Source: Chthoniobacter flavus (GTDB lineage Bacteria > Verrucomicrobiota > Verrucomicrobiia > Chthoniobacterales > Chthoniobacteraceae). From it: a DNA stretch of 64,000 nucleotides. The DNA lies in contig CAMAUX010000016.1 of the NCBI GenBank assembly GCA_945861435.1, positions 1 through 64,000 of the forward strand. The letters run 5' to 3'. The notes beneath the pieces were generated by a model that saw nothing but the letters and a program-made list of their open reading frames with translations, was not told the DNA's origin and did no database searches. Position numbers and translations under genes: made by a program. The number at the start of each line of letters is the position of its first letter. Positions within the stretch are counted from its first letter, which is position 1. Below, piece by piece: positions 1-8,236 of this stretch.

Positions 1-116
1 GGGGCGGTGCGTGGGGGCGGTGCGTGGGGGCGGTGCGTGGGGAGTTGTGCGAGGGGAGTTGTGCGAGGGGAGTCGTGCGAGGGGAGTCGTGCGTGGGGAG
101 TCGTGCGTGGGGAGTG
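1..116. repeat. G-rich 13-14 bp tandem repeat
   Basis: Eight consecutive units of the form GTGCGTGGGGGCG (two copies of 13 bp) grading into GTGCGWGGGGAGTY (six copies of 14 bp) run from position 7 to 116, with a partial unit at 1-6. The plus strand has regular G4-G5 runs every 13-14 bases. The repeat continues off the left edge, so the total copy number is unknown. From 117 to 197 the sequence stays G-rich but loses the period. It lies downstream of the 3' end of the minus-strand AraC gene, and I see no convincing gene in it. Confidence 0.8.
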
Positions 117-197
117 GGGGCTTTGTGTTTGTGATGCGGATCTGAGGCGAATGGGGTGGGGGCTTCGTATTTCCCGCATGGGGCAGGGCGGGGAGGT

Positions 198-1112
198 TTA
201 TGGATGCTGGTGCGGGGGGCGGGGCGGAGTGGTGCGCGGGTGCGGTGGGGAGGCGGGGGCGAGGCGCTTGCGGTAGAGGGTGGGGGTCAGGCCGACGCGT
301 TTGCGGAAGTGGTGGGCGAATGCGCTGGGGTCTGTGAAGCCGCATGCCTGCGCGATCTCGGCGGCACCCATGCGGGTTTCCTCGAGCATTCTGCAGGCTT
401 CGCGCAGTCGGGTGCGCAGAAGGATTTCCTGCGGCGGGGCGGCGAAGGCGGCGTGGAAGTGGCGCTGGAGCTGGCGCAGGGACTGGCCGCAGGCGCGGGC
501 GACGGCGCTCATGTGCAGGGGGGAGGCGAAGTTGGTGCGCATGATCTGCACGGCTTTTGCGACTGTCTGGAAAAGGGGGAGCTGGCGTTCGGTGTCGGAG
601 GCGCGGCGCAGGATGCCCATGACGCCCTCTGGCCTGCGGCCGGCGCCATGGAGTGGCAGTTTGGTGACCATGAACCAGTCGGGCATGCCGAGCCTGTCGA
701 ACCAGAGCTCGATGCGCTCGAGTTTTTTGGCTGAGCCGGAGAGGAGGAGGGTGTCGTCGCGCACGGCGTTCTCAGCCATGAAGGGCGGGTTGAGGTCGTG
801 GTCGGTGAGGCCGAGCATCTCCGACTCGTCGTGCATCTGATAGAGATCGAGGATGCCGCGGCTGACGTACATGGTGCGTCCGGCTCTGTCCTTGGCGAAG
901 AAGAACACGCCGGGGATGTGGTCGAAGAGCTTGTGGAAAAGGTGGTCCGGATGGAGGCCGGCCATCCATTGGGCGCGTTCCTTGCGCAGCTTCTTCAGTT
1001 CTGCTGCGGTGCGCGTGTGGCGGGTGGTGCCGGGCAGAAGAGGTGACGCTTTTCGCATAGTCATTGGCGTACCATTGGAGGGAGGGGTTGTGCTAGGGTG
1101 TTTGTCCGCCAT
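198..1112 (-). CDS. PAS-like sensor domain / AraC-family transcriptional regulator
   Basis: Likely cytoplasmic DNA-binding activator of about 304 residues. Residues about 55-170 look like a PAS fold (FDHIPGVFFFAKDRAGRTMY, then DLYQMHDESEMLGLTDHDL). Residues about 185-285 form the AraC double helix-turn-helix, with LRQLQRHFHAAF in the first half and the family hallmark IAQACGFTDPSAFAHHFRKR in the second. The tail is Pro/His-rich and low complexity. The start chosen (MADKHP) shares a CATG with the divergent ROK kinase start; MTMRKAS at 1063 is an alternative. PAS-AraC proteins of this type are common in Verrucomicrobiota beside carbohydrate genes, so control of the divergent ROK/SIS genes is a reasonable inference. 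The ligand is unknown. Confidence 0.85.
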   Translation of the reverse strand: MADKHPSTTPPSNGTPMTMRKASPLLPGTTRHTRTAAELKKLRKERAQWMAGLHPDHLFHKLFDHIPGVFFFAKDRAGRTMYVSRGILDLYQMHDESEMLGLTDHDLNPPFMAENAVRDDTLLLSGSAKKLERIELWFDRLGMPDWFMVTKLPLHGAGRRPEGVMGILRRASDTERQLPLFQTVAKAVQIMRTNFASPLHMSAVARACGQSLRQLQRHFHAAFAAPPQEILLRTRLREACRMLEETRMGAAEIAQACGFTDPSAFAHHFRKRVGLTPTLYRKRLAPASPPHPRTTPPRPPHQHP

Positions 1113-2070
1113 GGTTTCCAACGTCCCCCAGATCGACCATCCGTTTCTCGGCATCGAGATCGGAGGCACGAAGCTTCAGATGGTCGTTGGCCGTCACGAC
1201 ACGGGGATCGTGCATCGCAGGCGGTTCAGCGTGGAGGCGGGTCGCGGAGCGCAGAGCATTCGTGAGAATATCGTGGGGGCGCTGCCCGGGATTCTTTCGG
1301 AGTGGGCGCCGGCGGCCGTGGGCGTGGGGTATGGCGGGCCGGTGAACTGGCGCACGGGACAGATCGTGAAGTCTTATCACGTCCCGGGCTGGCATGAGTT
1401 TCCTTTGGGAGACTGGCTTTCCGGGTTGGCGGGGATTCCTGTGTTTGTGGAGAACGACGGGAACACGGCTGCGTATGGGGAGGCTGTGGCGGGTGCGGGG
1501 CGCGGTGCGGATCCGGTGTTTTACACGACGATTGGGAGTGGGGTGGGTGGAGGGTTGGTGCACGCGGGGGCGATCTACCACGGGTACACCGGGGGCGAGG
1601 CGGAGGTGGGGCATCTGCGGTTCGGGACGGGGGGGCAGATCACGGAGAGCTTTTGTTCGGGATGGAGTATTGACCGGCGTATTCGCGAGGCGGTGGAGGC
1701 GGGGGGGCGCGGGGTGCTTGCGGAGTTGGTGGCGGGGGATCCGGGGAATGAGGCGCGGCATCTGGGGGCGGCGCTGGCGGTGGGGGATGCGTTTGCGGTG
1801 CAGGTGTTGGAGGAGGCTGCGGGGCAGTTGGCGGTGGCGCTTTCGCATGTGGTGCATCTTTTTCATCCGGAGGTGCTGATTCTCGGGGGCGGCGTGTCGC
1901 TGATTGGCGAGCCGTGGCTGAGCGCGGTGGAGCGGCACCTGGGGGTGCTTGTGATGGATGCGTTCCTGCCGGCTCCGCGGTTGGTGCTTTCTGCATTGCG
2001 CGAGGATGCGGTGCCGGTGGGGGCTCTCGCGCTTGCGGCACAGCGCAGCGGGTGTGTTTCTCCCAACTAA
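1111..2070 (+). CDS. ROK-family sugar kinase/regulator-like protein
   Basis: About 319 residues of the ROK (repressor, ORF, kinase) sugar-kinase fold. The N-terminal phosphate-binding motif GIEIGGTKLQ is present, as are GVGYGGPVNW and FVENDGNTAAYGEA, which carries the catalytic-type Asp. There is no N-terminal winged helix, so it resembles a kinase rather than a NagC-type repressor. The usual ROK zinc site (a CxCGxxGCxE-like run) is absent: the region reads GHLRFGTGGQITESFCSGW. An in-frame GTG at 1090 lies closer to the GGAGGGAGG at 1077-1085 and could be the true start. It is followed after 30 bp by a SIS isomerase, suggesting a two-gene sugar-phosphate unit. Substrate not determinable. Confidence 0.85.
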   Translation: MVSNVPQIDHPFLGIEIGGTKLQMVVGRHDTGIVHRRRFSVEAGRGAQSIRENIVGALPGILSEWAPAAVGVGYGGPVNWRTGQIVKSYHVPGWHEFPLGDWLSGLAGIPVFVENDGNTAAYGEAVAGAGRGADPVFYTTIGSGVGGGLVHAGAIYHGYTGGEAEVGHLRFGTGGQITESFCSGWSIDRRIREAVEAGGRGVLAELVAGDPGNEARHLGAALAVGDAFAVQVLEEAAGQLAVALSHVVHLFHPEVLILGGGVSLIGEPWLSAVERHLGVLVMDAFLPAPRLVLSALREDAVPVGALALAAQRSGCVSPN

Positions 2071-2100
2071 CTTTCCGAAAAAACCAACGAGGATTATCTC

Positions 2101-2670
2101 ATGCAAAACTGGCTCAAAAACTACGTGGAGGCGCAGCATCGCGCCCTGGACTCCGTGCCGCTGGACGCTGTGGAGCGCCTTGCCGAATCGCTGCGGGAAG
2201 TGTGGAGGCGGGACGGGCAGGTGTTTGCGATTGGGAACGGGGGCAGCGCGTCGAATGCCTCGCACTTTTCGACGGATCTCGGCAAGGGATCGTCGGACGC
2301 GTTGTCGCGGCGGTTCCGTGTGCTGTCGCTGACGGACAACGTGGCGTGGATCACAGCGCTGGGGAACGACTACAGTTACGAGGACTGTTTCCGGCGGCAG
2401 TTGGAGAATTATGCGCGGCCGGGCGACCTGCTGATTGCGGCGAGCGTGAGTGGTAATTCGCCGAACCTTGTGCGTGCGTTTGAATGGGCGCAGGAGAAGG
2501 GGCTGGAGACTGCGGCGCTGGTGGGTGCGAAGCGCGGCCGACTCGCGGAGGTGGCTTCGCAGTGCATTGTGGTGGAGGACACCCATTACGGGCGTGTCGA
2601 GGACGTGCAGATGCACATTCTGCACATGCTCTGCTACGGGTTCATGGAGGTGCCGGAGTTCGCGCAGTAG
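2101..2670 (+). CDS. SIS-domain phosphoheptose isomerase-like protein (GmhA family)
   Basis: A 189-residue single SIS-domain protein, the usual GmhA length. The sugar-phosphate loop AIGNGGSASNASHFSTDL matches the GmhA pattern GNGGSAxxAxHF, and ASVSGNSPNLVRAFEWA is the second SIS phosphate-binding segment. GmhA enzymes convert sedoheptulose 7-phosphate to D-glycero-heptose 7-phosphate for LPS heptose; related SIS proteins act on other ketose phosphates. Pairing with a ROK kinase rather than hldE/gmhB leaves the substrate open. It starts 30 bp after the ROK gene and probably shares its transcript. No catalytic truncation is visible. Confidence 0.85.
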   Translation: MQNWLKNYVEAQHRALDSVPLDAVERLAESLREVWRRDGQVFAIGNGGSASNASHFSTDLGKGSSDALSRRFRVLSLTDNVAWITALGNDYSYEDCFRRQLENYARPGDLLIAASVSGNSPNLVRAFEWAQEKGLETAALVGAKRGRLAEVASQCIVVEDTHYGRVEDVQMHILHMLCYGFMEVPEFAQ

Positions 2671-2698
2671 CCCGGAGTGGGTTTCTTTTCCTGATTCC

Positions 2699-4420
2699 AT
2701 GAGGCTTCCCGTCGCAGTGTGTGCGGTCGCGCTTTGGATTTTCGGTGCAGCAACCGGGATCTCGGCGCAATTCGATCTCGCGCAGTTTCATCCGGAGCAG
2801 GATGCGGATGCGGCGCTGCATGCCTGTTTTGAAGCGGTTTCCAAGGCGGGCGGCGGCAGCGTGACAATTGCGCCGGGGGACTATCATTTGAAGGGGGAGA
2901 GGCCGGTGCCGTTGTGTTCACGGACCACGGTGAACGCGCATGCTGCGCGGTTTCATCTGCCGGAGACGCTGGGGGACAGGGCGCGGATCGTGGTGTTTGA
3001 AGGGACGGACGTGAGTGACTTTGTGTGGAGCGGCGGGCATTTCATCGGGCACTGCTTTGATCACCGGCGCGCGCCCACCACGCCCAACACATGGGAGCCC
3101 AACGTGAACACGCGGATCCTGGTGGTGCATACGAGCCAGGGTGGGGTGACGGAGCGGTTGCGTTTTGAGGGGATCTCATCCGAGCGCGTGGCGGGTGCGG
3201 TGATTCATGTGGAGGGCTTGGCGAAGCCGGGCTCGGAATCGGAGGTGGCGACGTATGCGCGGGGTGTGACGGTGCGGGATTGCACGCTGGTGGACAGCGG
3301 GAAGTTCATGTGGGACTACGGGCTGTTGTGGCAGATTTTGGTTTGGCCCGAGGAGTATCAGCCAGCCGATGTGGCGATGGCGCAGCGTTATTTCCGCAAC
3401 GAGGTGATTCGGGGGCCGGTGGGGATGAGCGACGGGGATGATCGAGTGGTTTTCGATAACAGCCGCAGCCCCGTGGCGGTGTCGGGTATTCCTGCAAATG
3501 CGACGGATGCGGCCCGCAAGTCGCTATGCTTTTATGGAGACGCGCTGCCGGAGAACGTGGTGCGCGGGCGGCGTTATTTTGTGGTGGAGTCGACGCCCGG
3601 GTTTATCCGGGTGAGCGAGCAACCGGGCGGTGAGCCGCTGCGTTTCCGCGGGAGCGCGGGGCCCGGGGCGAGGATGATGGTGAATCTGCAGGCGGCGTTT
3701 TTCGAGTTGTACGCTCCGACGGGTGCGGGGCCGGGGAAGGGAGGGGTGGACATTGTGTGTGCGAAGCAGGTGCATGTGAGCGGATGCAATCTGAGCGCGT
3801 TGGGGGACACGATGCATGTGCAGCGGTGCGAGGATGTGGTGTTTGCGAACAACCACATCACGGGCTCGCGGATGGGGGCGTTCTTTCTGGCGGAGTACTG
3901 CCGCAATGCGGTGATCACGGGCAACATCGTGGATGGGACCAACGGGTCGCGGGTGATCAGTCTGGAGAAGTCTTCGGAGAACGTGACGATGACGGGGAAC
4001 ACGTTTCGCAACGGGGGGCGCGGTGCGTGGATCAACCAGCCTCGGAATCTTGTGATGGTGGGGAATGTGTTTTTGAACAACACCACCAAGTGCGAGCCGG
4101 ATCCGTGGCGCGGTCGGCGGACCTTTCGCACGGGGGATTGGGAGAGCTATCCCGAGATGTACTTCACCCTGCACCAGGCGAACGGGAAATACGGGCCGGT
4201 GATCGTGCGCGACAATCTCTTCGTGCTCGGGCCGCACGGGTCGTCCGAGGTGGTGACTTTCGCGCCGGGTGGGAGCGGGATCCAGTTTACGGGGAATACA
4301 TTCGTTGGCCGGCCCGGGGTGATCAGCGTGGATCCGGAATGCGCGGATGCAGTGGTGAGGGATAATGCCGGGGTGACCTTGCGCACAGAGTCCGCCAAGG
4401 CGCAGAGCGGCAACTGGTGA
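2699..4420 (+). CDS. Secreted right-handed parallel beta-helix protein (pectate-lyase-like fold)
   Basis: About 573 residues with a signal peptide (MRLPVAVCAVALWIFGAATG, cleavage near ISAQ). It opens with a pectate-lyase superfamily start (aa about 25-70: a DADAALHACFEAVSKAGGGS region, then PGDYHLKG). Residues about 350-520 show coil repeats such as FANNHITGSRMGAFFLAEYC and NVTMTGNTFRNGG, the asparagine-ladder pattern of parallel beta-helices. Such proteins are usually polysaccharide lyases or hydrolases, or adhesins; no specific catalytic set is recognisable here. The start is 28 bp after the SIS gene. Context with an AraC regulator, sugar kinase and sulfatase suggests extracellular or periplasmic glycan processing. 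Confidence 0.75.
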   Translation: MRLPVAVCAVALWIFGAATGISAQFDLAQFHPEQDADAALHACFEAVSKAGGGSVTIAPGDYHLKGERPVPLCSRTTVNAHAARFHLPETLGDRARIVVFEGTDVSDFVWSGGHFIGHCFDHRRAPTTPNTWEPNVNTRILVVHTSQGGVTERLRFEGISSERVAGAVIHVEGLAKPGSESEVATYARGVTVRDCTLVDSGKFMWDYGLLWQILVWPEEYQPADVAMAQRYFRNEVIRGPVGMSDGDDRVVFDNSRSPVAVSGIPANATDAARKSLCFYGDALPENVVRGRRYFVVESTPGFIRVSEQPGGEPLRFRGSAGPGARMMVNLQAAFFELYAPTGAGPGKGGVDIVCAKQVHVSGCNLSALGDTMHVQRCEDVVFANNHITGSRMGAFFLAEYCRNAVITGNIVDGTNGSRVISLEKSSENVTMTGNTFRNGGRGAWINQPRNLVMVGNVFLNNTTKCEPDPWRGRRTFRTGDWESYPEMYFTLHQANGKYGPVIVRDNLFVLGPHGSSEVVTFAPGGSGIQFTGNTFVGRPGVISVDPECADAVVRDNAGVTLRTESAKAQSGNW

Positions 4421-4444
4421 GGAGGGGGGCGTCGGCGCGCTCAC

Positions 4445-4585
4445 ACTCTTACTTTTACTCTTACTCTTACTTTTACTCGTACTTGTACTCCCTCCTCGGA
4501 TGGCTCGGCTGCAGGGTGAGTAAAAGTACGAGTACGAGTAGGAGTAAAAGTACGAGTAGGAGTAGGAGTAGGAGTAAGAGCAGGA
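4445..4585. repeat. Inverted arrays of a hexanucleotide repeat forming a long hairpin
   Basis: The left arm (about 4445-4492) is eight units of the type TACTYT/TACTCG. The right arm (about 4518-4585) is eleven units of the complementary type GAGTAA, AAGTAC and GAGTAG. They are separated by about 25 bp containing a short GC-rich segment. The arms are complementary in register, so DNA or RNA could fold into an imperfect stem of about 45 bp. It sits between the beta-helix stop and the sulfatase start. It may terminate, process or stabilise the transcript, or be a slippage-prone repeat; no T-run follows. Confidence 0.85.
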
Positions 4586-4656
4586 AGGCGCGGGGGAAGT
4601 CCTGTCTCGCTTGAGAAGGCGTGGTCTGTCAGAAAAAGGAAATCTTCCCACCCCCC

Positions 4657-6183
4657 ATGAAACACGGAATCCCCCTCCTCGGTGCGCTCCTTCTTGCGCT
4701 GTTCCTTCCCGTTCACGACGGCCTGCACGCCGCCGCGCCCCGCCAGCCGAACATCATCCTCGTGATGCCGGACGATGTGGGATACGGCGATTACGCCTGT
4801 CTGGGGAGCCCCGTGATGCGCACGCCCTCGGTGGATGCATTCAAGAAGCAGAGCCTTCTTTTCACCCAGTTTCATGTGAGCCCGACGTGCTCGCCGTGCC
4901 GGTCGGCGCTGATGAGCGGGCGGCATGAGTTCAAGAACGGGGTGACGCACACGATCCTTGAGCGGGAGCGGATGAGCCTCCACACCTTCACGCTCGCGCA
5001 GATGCTGCGAAGCGTCGGCTACACATCCGGGATCTTTGGTAAATGGCATCTGGGGGACGAGGACGCGTACCGTCCTGAGAGCCGCGGGTTTGACGAGGTG
5101 TACATTCATGGCGGAGGCGGCATCGGCCAGATTTATCCGGGTTCCTGCGGGGATGCGCCCGGGAACACGAACATCAACCCGGCGCTCTGGCACAACGGGC
5201 GTTTTGAGAAGACGACGGGTTACTGCACGGACCTGTTCTTTGCCCAAGCGATTCGCTGGATGGAGGCCAAGCGCGGGGCGGGTCAGCCCTTCTTTGCGTA
5301 CATCCCTCTCAATGCGGCGCACGGGCCGCACGTGGTTCCGCGTGAATACTACGAGCAGTATCTGGGGAAGCCGGATGTGGACGAGGACACCGCCAAGTTT
5401 TTCGGGATGCTGGAGAACGTGGACACGAACTTTGGCAAACTGCTCGCGAAGCTTGGAGAATGGGGCATCGCAGACGAGACCTTGGTCCTCTACATCGCCT
5501 CCGACAATGGCGGCACCGCGGGGGTGAAGTTTTTCAATGCGGGCATGCGGGGAACGAAGGGGACTCCGTTTCAGGGGGGCACCCGTGTCCCGTGTTTTGT
5601 GCGGTGGCCCGCGGGTGGTGTGCCTGCGGGGGTTGAATGCGACGCGCTGAGCGCTCATCTCGACCTTTTCCCGACTCTTGCGGAACTCACGGGTGCGGTC
5701 CTTTCCGATGATGTGAAGAAGCAGGTGGAAGGCCGCAGCCTTCTGCCGCTCTTCAACAATCCGAAGGCGGACTGGGGCGCGCGGACGCTGGTCCATCACG
5801 TGGGTCGCTGGCCGAAGGGCGGGGTGGCGGATGGGAAGTTCAGCAACTGCGCGATTCAAGACGCGCGGTTTTCGCTGGTGAACAACAAGTTCCTTTATGA
5901 TCTGAAGGCTGATCCGGGCGAGACGACGGACGTGCTCGCGCAGCACCCGGATGTGGCTGTGACGCTGCGTGCGGCGTATGAGCGGTGGTGGGGGGAAGTG
6001 CAGCCTCTGCTGGTGAATGAGGACGTGACGCCGCCCTCCATCAACCCCTTCCAGGCGCTCTATTATCAGCAGTTTGGCGGAAGCCCCACGCCTGCGGATC
6101 TTCGGCGTATGGATCCGAACAGAGCCGATGGTGAAGGCGGAGCGCCGGGAGCGAAGAAGCGCAGGGGCAAGGCAGCGAACTGA
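4657..6183 (+). CDS. Secreted arylsulfatase-family sulfatase (Cys type)
   Basis: About 508 residues with a signal peptide (MKHGIPLLGALLLALFLPV...LHAAA). The metal site PNIILVMPDDVGYGDYAC is followed by the active-site motif at Cys78, in C-S-P-C-R-S-A-L-M-S-G. This matches the CxPxR sulfatase signature, in which the Cys becomes formylglycine. GKWHLGDE and the later YIASDNGGT and GTRVPCFVRWPAG complete the alkaline-phosphatase-like fold. It hydrolyses sulfate esters, here probably on sugars or polysaccharides in the periplasm. It needs a formylglycine-generating enzyme or anSME, which is not in the window. A GTG at 4621 is a less likely start because the signal peptide would be buried. It follows the hairpin array downstream of the beta-helix gene. 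Confidence 0.9.
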   Translation: MKHGIPLLGALLLALFLPVHDGLHAAAPRQPNIILVMPDDVGYGDYACLGSPVMRTPSVDAFKKQSLLFTQFHVSPTCSPCRSALMSGRHEFKNGVTHTILERERMSLHTFTLAQMLRSVGYTSGIFGKWHLGDEDAYRPESRGFDEVYIHGGGGIGQIYPGSCGDAPGNTNINPALWHNGRFEKTTGYCTDLFFAQAIRWMEAKRGAGQPFFAYIPLNAAHGPHVVPREYYEQYLGKPDVDEDTAKFFGMLENVDTNFGKLLAKLGEWGIADETLVLYIASDNGGTAGVKFFNAGMRGTKGTPFQGGTRVPCFVRWPAGGVPAGVECDALSAHLDLFPTLAELTGAVLSDDVKKQVEGRSLLPLFNNPKADWGARTLVHHVGRWPKGGVADGKFSNCAIQDARFSLVNNKFLYDLKADPGETTDVLAQHPDVAVTLRAAYERWWGEVQPLLVNEDVTPPSINPFQALYYQQFGGSPTPADLRRMDPNRADGEGGAPGAKKRRGKAAN

Positions 6184-6228
6184 GGCGGGAGCGTCGCAGG
6201 GAGGCGCCGCGGTTTTCCCTGTGTGCTG

Positions 6229-7149
6229 TTACTTTCTCTGGCGTGGGTCGAGAGCGTCGCGCAGGCCGTCGCCGAGGAAGTTGAGGGCGAGGAGTGTGGC
6301 GGACATGAGCAGGGCTGGGAAAGCGAGGAGCCACCAGTAGCTGCGGACGGGGTTGATGACTTGGGCGCCGTCGGCGAGGAGGCTGCCCCAGCTGGCCTGG
6401 GGGGCTTGGATGCCGAGGCCGAGGAAGGAGAGGAAGGATTCGTCGAGGACGACTGCGGGGATGGTGAGGGTGAGGTAGACGACGACGACGCCCATGAGGT
6501 TGGGGAGGAGGTGGCGTGTGATGATGCGCAGATGGCTCTGGCCGAGGCTGCGTGCGGCGAGGACGAACTGCTGGTTCTTGAGGGCAAGGACCTGGCCGCG
6601 GACGATGCGGGCCATGGTGAGCCATTCGATGAGGCCGAGGGAGAGGATGAGGATGAGGATTTTTGAATAGCCCACGAGTTGGCCATCCCAGAATCCGGCG
6701 AGGTACGTCTTGAGGAGGGGATCGAAGACGAAGGAGGCGATGAGGATGAGGATGAGGCGGGGGATGGCGTAGAGGACCTCGACGGTGCGCATCATGAAGC
6801 CGTCGACGCGACCGCCGATGTAGCCGGACACGACGCCGTAGGTGGTGCCGATGAGGAAGCTGACGAGGGCGCCGCTGAGGCCGACGAGGAGGGAGATGCG
6901 TGCGCCTTCGAGTACGCGGCTGAAGACATCGCGTCCATTGAGATCGGTGCCGAAGGGATGGGCGCTGGAGGGCGGGGCGAACTGGAGGCTGGAAGTGCCG
7001 TGGGGATCGGTGTGGAAGAGAGCGGGGCCTGCCGCGGCGAGAAGGGCGATGAGGCCGAGCACGGCCATCGATGCGACGGCGGTGCGGTTGCGGATGAGCC
7101 TGCGCCATGCGCCGGGGGGCGTGGCCGGGGTGTTGGCGGGTTTACTCAT
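6229..7149 (-). CDS. Peptide/oligopeptide-type ABC transporter permease (OppC/DppC-like)
   Basis: Inner-membrane permease of 306 residues. It has the OppC N-terminal helix (VASMAVLGLIALLAAAGPAL), the FGTDLNGRDVFSRVLEGAR segment typical of OppC/DppC, about six membrane helices, and the EAA-type cytoplasmic loop (AARSLGQSHLRIITRHLLPN) that docks on the ATPase. The ATG chosen overlaps the last 8 bp of the upstream oppB-like gene, so the two are translationally coupled. No substrate-binding protein or ATPases lie beside it, and the downstream neighbour is the convergent sulfatase. Substrate unknown; the family carries peptides, nickel or oligosaccharides. Confidence 0.9.
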   Translation of the reverse strand: MSKPANTPATPPGAWRRLIRNRTAVASMAVLGLIALLAAAGPALFHTDPHGTSSLQFAPPSSAHPFGTDLNGRDVFSRVLEGARISLLVGLSGALVSFLIGTTYGVVSGYIGGRVDGFMMRTVEVLYAIPRLILILIASFVFDPLLKTYLAGFWDGQLVGYSKILILILSLGLIEWLTMARIVRGQVLALKNQQFVLAARSLGQSHLRIITRHLLPNLMGVVVVYLTLTIPAVVLDESFLSFLGLGIQAPQASWGSLLADGAQVINPVRSYWWLLAFPALLMSATLLALNFLGDGLRDALDPRQRK

Positions 7150-8062
7150 AGACCTGGATGCGGCGGTCGAGGAGGGTGTAGCTGAGGTCGACGAGGAGGT
7201 TGAGGCCAACGAGGAGGGTGCAGTAGACGATCACGACGCCGCTGAGGAGGAACACGTCGCGGTTGAGGATGGAGTTCACGAAGTAGCCGCCCATGCCGGG
7301 GATGTTGAAGATGCTTTCGACGACGATGGAGCCGGTGAGCAGGTTGGCGGCCAGGGGTCCGAGGAAGCTGACGACTGGGAGGAGGGCGATTTTGAGTGCG
7401 TGACGTGTGGCGACGGCTGTTTCTGTGAGGCCCTTCGCGCGTGCGGTGCGGATGAAGTCCTGACTGAGCACTTCGAGCATGCTGGAGCGGGTGAGTCGGG
7501 CGATGTAGGCGGTGTAAGGTCCGGCAAGAGTGAGAGCGGGCAGGATCACGCTCGCGGGGGAGTTCCATCCGCCCACGGGCAGCCACGGGAGACGGAGGGC
7601 GAAGACGAGCACGAGCAGCGGACCGATGACGAAGGAGGGGACGCTGATGAGGGTGAGTGCGCCGAGCATGGAGGCCCGGTCGAGGAAGGAATGCTGGCGC
7701 CATGCGGCGGCGCAGCCCAGAGCGATGCCGGAGCCTGTGGCGATGAGGAATGCTGTGAAACCGAGCAGTCCTGAGACCGGGAGGCCGTCGGCGATGAGTT
7801 CGTTGACTGAGCGGTCGCGGTACTTGGTGGAGAGGCGGAGGTCGCCCTTGAGGAGGTCGCCGAGGTAGTCGGTGTACTGTTGCCAGAGAGTGCCGTCGAG
7901 TTTGTAGCGGGCGAGCAGCTGCTTTTCGATGGCCGGGGGGATCTTGCGTTCTCGGGAGAACGGGCCGCCCGGTGCGAGGCGGACGAGGAAGAACGTGAGC
8001 GTGATGACGCACCAGAGCACCACGAGCAGGCCTGTGAGGCGGCGGACGAGGAAGGCGAGCAT
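7142..8062 (-). CDS. Peptide/oligopeptide-type ABC transporter permease (OppB/DppB-like)
   Basis: A 306-residue inner-membrane permease. The start MLAFLVRRLTGLLVVLWCVI is the standard OppB first helix, followed by TFFLVRLAPGGPFSRER (family TFxLxxLxPGDP) and the EAA loop (RTARAKGLTETAVATRHALK). The C-terminal segment has the usual ESIFNIPGMGGYFVNSI and DLSYTLLDRRI. It is the first gene of a two-gene operon with the OppC-like permease and is divergent from dnaJ across 174 bp. In-frame sequence upstream of 8062 is Pro/Ala-rich and not family-like, so the internal ATG was preferred. Confidence 0.9.
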   Translation of the reverse strand: MLAFLVRRLTGLLVVLWCVITLTFFLVRLAPGGPFSRERKIPPAIEKQLLARYKLDGTLWQQYTDYLGDLLKGDLRLSTKYRDRSVNELIADGLPVSGLLGFTAFLIATGSGIALGCAAAWRQHSFLDRASMLGALTLISVPSFVIGPLLVLVFALRLPWLPVGGWNSPASVILPALTLAGPYTAYIARLTRSSMLEVLSQDFIRTARAKGLTETAVATRHALKIALLPVVSFLGPLAANLLTGSIVVESIFNIPGMGGYFVNSILNRDVFLLSGVVIVYCTLLVGLNLLVDLSYTLLDRRIQVYE

Positions 8063-8236
8063 GGGGTTTGGGGTGGGCGCGGCGGCGGGTGCTGCGGCCG
8101 GGAGCGCGTCTGGGATGATTTCCCGAAGTGGCACGCAACTCCACGGGAAAATGCAGTGGCGGAATCGGTTTGGGAGCTGCTTGGATCCACGCCCTTGGCA
8201 GGTGGCGGTCGGTGGCTTAGGGTGGGTGGCAGGATT

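Noticed and set aside
853-1110. A plus-strand extension of the ROK kinase
   Set aside because: It runs antisense through the AraC gene and lacks kinase similarity until GIEIGGTK.
4417-4614. Small Ser/Tyr/Lys-rich ORFs across the hexamer arrays on both strands
   Set aside because: They are translations of the simple hexanucleotide repeat with no start context.
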